Below, piece by piece: positions 27,369-30,925 of a stretch of DNA of 30,925 nt (positions are counted from its first letter, which is position 1; every line of letters begins with the position of its first letter). A program made the position numbers and the translations under genes. The stretch is from positions 1 through 30,925 of the forward strand of contig CAKUKT010000003.1 of the NCBI GenBank assembly GCA_934663655.1, written 5' to 3'. The DNA comes from an uncultured Victivallaceae bacterium (GTDB taxonomy: Bacteria > Verrucomicrobiota > Lentisphaeria > Victivallales > Victivallaceae). Under the pieces are notes generated by a model. That model worked only from the letters and a program-made list of their open reading frames with translations, was not told where the DNA came from and searched no databases.

Positions 27369-27930
27369 CCAGTTCCATCACGATCTCACGGAGCATCGCC
27401 TCCACGCGGGCTTTGTGCTGATAGACGGCGTTGGGTTTGATGCCGAGCATTTCGGCGACCTCCCGGGCGGGAAGCTGCTGTCGCACAAACAGATCATAAG
27501 ATTGCAGCGTGGTCGGATTGCAACGTGTTTTCAATTCTTCAAAAGCCTGCTTCAGAACAAGTTCCCGCCATTCCCGATCCCAGCGATCCTCCGCCTCCGC
27601 CGGAATCCGGCTCAGCAAGTCATCGCACATCTCCGCGGAAACGGTGTTGTCCTGGCGTTTGCGCATCAGGTCGCAGGCCCGATTGTGAATGACGCGCTTG
27701 AGATAGTCGCGGAACCGGCCTCTGGACTTGTCGTAGCGAAATGTCCGGGATGATTTGAAAAACGACAACATGACCAGTTGAACCAACTCCTCCTTTTCGG
27801 TCTGATTCAGACGCAGGTCGCCGCCGCGCAACCAGATGAGCGGTTTATACATTTCGTAAAATTCATTCCAGGCAATTTCATCGCCGCGCCGGATGGCGGA
27901 CAGCAGCGTGCTTCTGGTCGTGAATGCCAT
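27361..27930 (-). CDS. ECF RNA polymerase sigma factor
   Basis: This 189-residue protein has the two regions of ECF sigma factors: sigma2 (about 15-95, with EEYKPLIW-like sequence, VQLVMLSFFKSSRTFRYD and FRDYLKRVIHNRACDLMRK) and sigma4 (about 125-185, with QQLPAREVAEMLGIKPNAVYQHKARVEAML as the -35-binding HTH). There is no anti-sigma gene nearby. Instead the gene overlaps the Ser/Thr kinase gene by eight bases, a pairing known from Planctomycetes and relatives, where the kinase is thought to control the sigma factor. It starts at the ATG ending at 27930 with GGAG five bases upstream. Its regulon cannot be read from this window. Confidence 0.87.
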   Translation of the reverse strand: MAFTTRSTLLSAIRRGDEIAWNEFYEMYKPLIWLRGGDLRLNQTEKEELVQLVMLSFFKSSRTFRYDKSRGRFRDYLKRVIHNRACDLMRKRQDNTVSAEMCDDLLSRIPAEAEDRWDREWRELVLKQAFEELKTRCNPTTLQSYDLFVRQQLPAREVAEMLGIKPNAVYQHKARVEAMLREIVMELDE

Positions 27931-27956
27931 ATTTTCTCCAATTGGTTATAACACTA

Positions 27957-27984
27957 AAAATAGCATCAACGCTCCAAAAAACAA
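27957..27984 (-). promoter_or_regulatory. Candidate promoter for the sigma factor-kinase pair
   Basis: On the minus strand TTGTTT (27984-27979) is followed after 16 bases by TATTTT (27962-27957), about 27 bases before the sigma factor start. It is weak by consensus, and an ECF-type promoter is also possible. Confidence 0.25.
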
Positions 27985-28144
27985 GACTGAAAGCAGGATT
28001 TCCCCTCTCGTTTCCATGCCGGGGAAACGACAGCGATTCCGGATCAAGATCTCCGCCGAATAGCGGTGATCAGTCCGGCTTGCCGCCATCGTTCCATAAC
28101 CGAGGCAAATGCGGAGGTTTTTTGCAGATATTTTCCGGCATTGC

Positions 28145-28190
28145 GTAAGATGTTTCTCTTACCTGTGCATAAGTATATACATCAGGTAAG
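28145..28190. repeat. Overlapping inverted repeats sharing a GTAAG motif
   Basis: CTTACCTG (28158-28165) and CAGGTAAG (28183-28190) are perfect 8-base inverted arms around a 17-base AT-rich spacer containing the palindrome GTATATAC (28173-28180). GTAAGA (28145-28150) can instead pair with TCTTAC (28157-28162), so two mutually exclusive hairpins are possible. The layout fits either a regulatory hairpin switch or a multi-half-site operator. Confidence 0.5.
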
Positions 28191-28304
28191 GATATCCTCC
28201 CGAGGACAAAGATAAATTGACCGGAACAATTCCCGGAATCCGCATTGAGAGACCGGACGTTCGGAAGCCCCCAGCCGAAAAAGCGGTGAAAAGGGGATTT
28301 TTTT

Positions 28305-28402
28305 CTGGACTTGTTTGCCAGATTTTTATTATTGGTGATATATTAAATCGTATAATCAGTTTCGCCTATAATATCGGTGGTAAAATCGGTTCGCAAGTCC
28401 AG
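28305..28402. repeat. 9-base inverted repeat flanking an AT-rich promoter-like core
   Basis: CTGGACTTG (28305-28313) and CAAGTCCAG (28394-28402) are perfect inverted arms about 80 bases apart. Between them the sequence is AT-rich with TATAAT at 28351-28356 and 28367-28372. There is no transposase gene and no obvious target duplication. Confidence 0.45.
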
Positions 28403-28718
28403 CCGGGGCGCTCTGAGCAAGGTTCAGTTGCGTCGGGCGGCAATATGTGGATATTTCCGTGCGTACTCAACAACCGCCGGGTGAAAGGGCAGTCGGAAGA
28501 AAACGCCGGGCCGGATAACTTCATCACCCGGCCGGGAGAGCAATTTCCGGCGTGTCGGGAAATATGTTCACCCCGCGAACCGAGGCGTGGGAGTGGGCGA
28601 ATCGCACCTTGAATAAATAGAGATTGCCGGGAAATTCCTGAAAACTAATTTTGATCATGCCGGAGATGAAAATTCTCCAGCTGAATGTCTGGGATTAAAA
28701 TATAAAAAGGGTGAAAAA

Positions 28719-29195
28719 ATGAAAAAGACTCTGCTGTTTTGTGCATGTTTCATGCTGGTCGGGTTTTCTGTGCTGGCGGCGCCGTCCAGACTGGAGGAGA
28801 GCGAGGTGTCCGCCTCCAATTTGAAGTCGATTCTTGGCGAACGTTTCGGTACTTCCATCGATGAAGATGGTATGATTATAGTGAAGAAAGGGGAATTTTT
28901 CCGGGCCAATATCATTATTGATCGGGAAAACAAGGTACTTTTGTTTTTCCACGGCTGGACCGCGAAACCCTCCGCCGACAAATTGAAGTGCCTGGAAAAG
29001 CTGAACCGCTGGAATTTTGATCGTGGTTTCAACTGTGTGGTTTACGATCAGGAAAACAAAGTGTTTTTATGGAGTTATAACATGCTGTATACCGGGGGTA
29101 TAACAAGTATTAATCTGCTCGATACGGTTGAGTTGCTGCTTGGTAATGAAGAAGATTTTGTGAAAGAGTTCTATGAAGCCGGCCTGCTGGAGTGA
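28719..29195 (+). CDS. Secreted YbjN-like small protein
   Basis: This 158-residue protein has a clear signal peptide (MKKTLLFCACFMLVGFSVLA, cleavage near residue 21). The mature part, with DKLKCLEKLNRWNFDRGF (about 90-107), CVVYDQENKVFLWSYNM and a terminal helix, resembles YbjN-type domains, which are about 120 residues and fold as an alpha/beta sandwich of uncertain function. A lipobox is not obvious. The start is supported by AAGGGTG upstream and the signal peptide. Base composition is less GC-rich than the sugar operons. It stands alone, with long gaps either side. Confidence 0.72.
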   Translation: MKKTLLFCACFMLVGFSVLAAPSRLEESEVSASNLKSILGERFGTSIDEDGMIIVKKGEFFRANIIIDRENKVLLFFHGWTAKPSADKLKCLEKLNRWNFDRGFNCVVYDQENKVFLWSYNMLYTGGITSINLLDTVELLLGNEEDFVKEFYEAGLLE

Positions 29196-29534
29196 TGATT
29201 ATTACCTCTTGCGAGAAATCGCGGGATGAGCTCGCCGGGCGCAGAGCAGTTGACAACGTATGGGTGGAGTGACGGCGCGGCGGCGGATTGATTTTCAGCG
29301 CCGACCGAGTTTCGGGTGCGGGGAAACCGCCGTCAGCCGGGTATGGTGAATAAATTCTCAAGTTGTTGCGATGGTGCTTCCCCGTGCGGTGTACCTGTCA
29401 CAACGGTTGTATCCGGGAGAAGGGCTCTCCCCGATCTCTGAAGCGAATTGTGATATCCCGGCACCAGCATCAGGTTGTAAACAGACTGCGGAAATATTGT
29501 CGTGATTTTCCGGTCGAGAAAGGATACTAAGGTT
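29196..29534. other. Intergenic region with an 8-base inverted repeat
   Basis: This 339-base gap follows the YbjN-like gene. TGACGGCG (29270-29277) and CGCCGTCA (29328-29335) form a perfect 8-base inverted repeat around 50 bases, and GGGAGA/TCTCCC (29415-29431) forms a smaller hairpin. Neither has a T tract, so neither is a clear terminator. No gene is visible on either strand. Confidence 0.45.
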
Positions 29535-30161
29535 ATGAATATTGTTGTTTTTAAATGGAATCCGGCTATATCATCCATAAGTATGTTTCGCTACCTGAAA
29601 AATATCTCCCAGAAACAGTGCCGGGGAGACTGGAGTGTGTGGGAGTACGAGAAAATCCGCAGAAATGACCGATTTTTCATGTTGAAAGTCGGATATGGAA
29701 CCACCGGTATCGTGGCCGCAGGTAAAATTACCTCGGATCCTGAAACAGACCTGGACTGGAGAAACGCGGTTGAGAAAATTCATTACTGTAATTACCGGGC
29801 TGAAATCATAATTAATCCGGAAACATTTCCCATTTTAAATACCGCCGTGCTTGAAAGTGCAATTCCGGATTTTGATTGGCGTGGAGGTCATTCCGGAATG
29901 TCGCTGAATTTCGGACAGGCCGAAAGCCTGTGCCGTTTGTGGGACGCGTATTTGCTGGACAATGCAGCTGGGTTCAAAGCCGCGTTGAAGGAGATCCGCA
30001 AGCGTGACATGTTGAATGATCAGCTGTATATCAGATCGCGACTTTTACGGAAGCTTTTGAAACGTTGCAAAGGTTCGGAGTTGGGCAGCGGACAATCTGC
30101 CAGACATTTCGGTGCGGGGATTGAGACCGGATACTGTGCAAATGAGTGTGAGAACACGTGA
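29535..30161 (+). CDS. Hypothetical protein with PUA/EVE-like features
   Basis: This protein of about 208 residues is of uncertain function. MNIVVFKWNPAISS, then WEYEKIRRNDRFFMLKVG and TGIVAAGKITSDPETDLDW, followed by GGHSGMSLNFGQAESLCRLW, is a combination I associate with small bacterial proteins of unknown role; the 'GIVAAGKI' strand with charged flanks resembles PUA/EVE-type folds that bind modified nucleotides. The C-terminal ~50 residues are basic and helical. I preferred the ATG at 29535 to that at 29502 because the conserved-looking start is there and AAGG lies just upstream. Codon use is AT-richer than the sugar operons, and no neighbour suggests a role. Confidence 0.6.
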   Translation: MNIVVFKWNPAISSISMFRYLKNISQKQCRGDWSVWEYEKIRRNDRFFMLKVGYGTTGIVAAGKITSDPETDLDWRNAVEKIHYCNYRAEIIINPETFPILNTAVLESAIPDFDWRGGHSGMSLNFGQAESLCRLWDAYLLDNAAGFKAALKEIRKRDMLNDQLYIRSRLLRKLLKRCKGSELGSGQSARHFGAGIETGYCANECENT

Positions 30162-30925
30162 AATTAATTAAAATGATGTTCCGTTGGCGGGATTGTTGCG
30201 GGGATAGCCGGGCGGGCGCTTGATCGAAGTTCAGGGGGAAAAATCATCACCCGAGTGAAACGGTTGCTGGGCAGGGGGTGAATATGCGTTAGTGGGAGGC
30301 GTTCATTTTCGTATAGAGAGTGTCGCCCCGACGAGTTGAAGCGGGGATGGAATTGCCGTCCAGAAACTGAAGCTAATGGGAGAGCGACGGGCGTGAGTTT
30401 CGTCTCCCACGGACCAAGTGGGGAACCCGCTTTCTCCTTTCTCTTGCATCCCCTCTTAGTTCCGAACGCACTCGCGACGCATTGGAATACGCGGGCGGGG
30501 GGATTTACGTCAATAGAGGCGCCCCTTGTGTGGCTTACTGCGCGCGGGTATTCGACGGCGCGGATATATTGCCAATTACTCTCGGGCAGTGAACTGTCCG
30601 ACAGTGCTCTCGCGCGCCAGCTGCGCGCGCCGCGCTGGAGCGCGACGCAGAAGGGGCGGTGGGGGGAAAGAAACCGCTCTGGCCCAGGTGCGCAGCCTCA
30701 TGGTAATTTTAGTGCCGGACAAGTTGGACGAAAAAGCCGACAAGGTGATCCCGAGTATAGAAATCCGCACGGACGGGAGCTCAGGAGACCAACTCTGCCG
30801 CAAACCGCAAAATCCCATTAACTAACCCTACGCGGAGAGAGCGCCACTGGCGCGAATGGAGCGGAGGGCGCCGGGAGTCCGGCGCTGCTCGGGTCCCAAC
30901 CGATTAGTGTCGGTTGGGTGCAGCG
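30162..30925. ncRNA. Candidate structured RNA region at window edge
   Basis: No convincing gene is seen; open frames here give Ser/Arg-rich, family-less protein. From about 30326 the DNA is dense in strong stems: GGATGG/CCGTCC (30345-30361), TGGGAGA/TCTCCCA (30377-30409), AAGTGGG/CCCGCTT with GAA loop (30416-30432), TCGGGCAG/CTGTCCGA with TGAA loop (30582-30601), CGCGC-G-CCAGC/GCTGG-A-GCGCG (30611-30644), GCGCC/GGCGC (30841-30853), GCGCCGG/CCGGCGC (30868-30885) and CCCAACCGA/TCGGTTGGG (30895-30918). It does not match rRNA, tmRNA or RNase P RNA hallmarks that I know. The RNA class and even the strand are uncertain. Confidence 0.4.

Larger units (their letters stand above)
27931..28718. other. 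Gene-free 788-base region with inverted repeats
   Basis: This region lies between the divergent sigma factor gene and the YbjN-like gene. An open frame at 28217-28612 has no ribosome site and no protein-like sequence. The region holds two notable inverted repeats (28145-28190 and 28305-28402) and two TATAAT hexamers (28351-28356 and 28367-28372). It may hold promoters, a small RNA or a degraded gene; nothing here is firm. Confidence 0.45.

Noticed and set aside
28217..28612. 131-codon open frame in the gene-free region
   Set aside because: No ribosome site, no known features, and it contains the inverted repeat and TATAAT elements.
30336..30821. 161-codon open frame near the window edge
   Set aside because: Sequence is Ser/Arg/Gly-rich without a family; the DNA is better explained by strong hairpins.

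Overview
The window looks like a chromosomal segment from a saccharolytic bacterium of the PVC group, most likely Lentisphaerota (Victivallis-like). This is an inference from four things: a prepilin-like protein beginning with an [21 protein letters not shown] segment and carrying a late H-x(10)-DG motif; several different glycoside hydrolase families on one segment; a long sodium:solute symporter; and an ECF sigma factor gene overlapping a membrane Ser/Thr kinase gene. The DNA is GC-rich and tightly packed, with ATGA start/stop overlaps inside operons. I see no rRNA, tRNA, CRISPR array, IS transposase or phage gene.

Layout. (1) 82-6868: an AraC-type regulator diverges from a four-gene operon encoding a DUF2264-like protein, a GH42-type beta-galactosidase, a type I phosphomannose isomerase homologue and a nitrilase-family amidohydrolase. 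(2) 6903-12174: a leftward sugar-acid catabolic set, in transcription order an enolase-superfamily (galactonate-type) dehydratase, a KDPG/KDPGal-type aldolase, an SDR lacking its catalytic lysine, then, after a gap, a MurQ/GKRP-like SIS-domain protein. A PocR-AraC-type regulator diverges from the dehydratase. (3) 12360-18210: a GH94-like phosphorylase and a sodium:solute symporter, divergent from a LacI-family regulator. (4) 18273-24429: a leftward operon with a PIG3-type oxidoreductase, an SDR, a Gfo/Idh/MocA oxidoreductase, a secreted agarase-like glycoside hydrolase and a prepilin-like protein. (5) 24903-27930: an ECF sigma factor and a transmembrane Ser/Thr kinase. (6) 27931-30925: a gene-poor region with two small genes, several inverted repeats, and an edge segment rich in strong hairpins that may be a structured RNA.

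How it may work together (inference): galactose- or uronate-containing glycans, possibly algal or host, are cut outside the cytoplasm by the agarase-like enzyme. Products enter through the symporter and are processed by the GH42, DUF2264-like and GH94-like proteins. The resulting sugars or sugar acids are oxidised by SDR/Gfo-Idh-MocA enzymes and fed through dehydratase plus KDPG-type aldolase. Each block has its own regulator. A shared TTGTGCAA...TTGCAC element upstream of both the LacI gene and the agarase operon suggests that blocks 3 and 4 are co-regulated.
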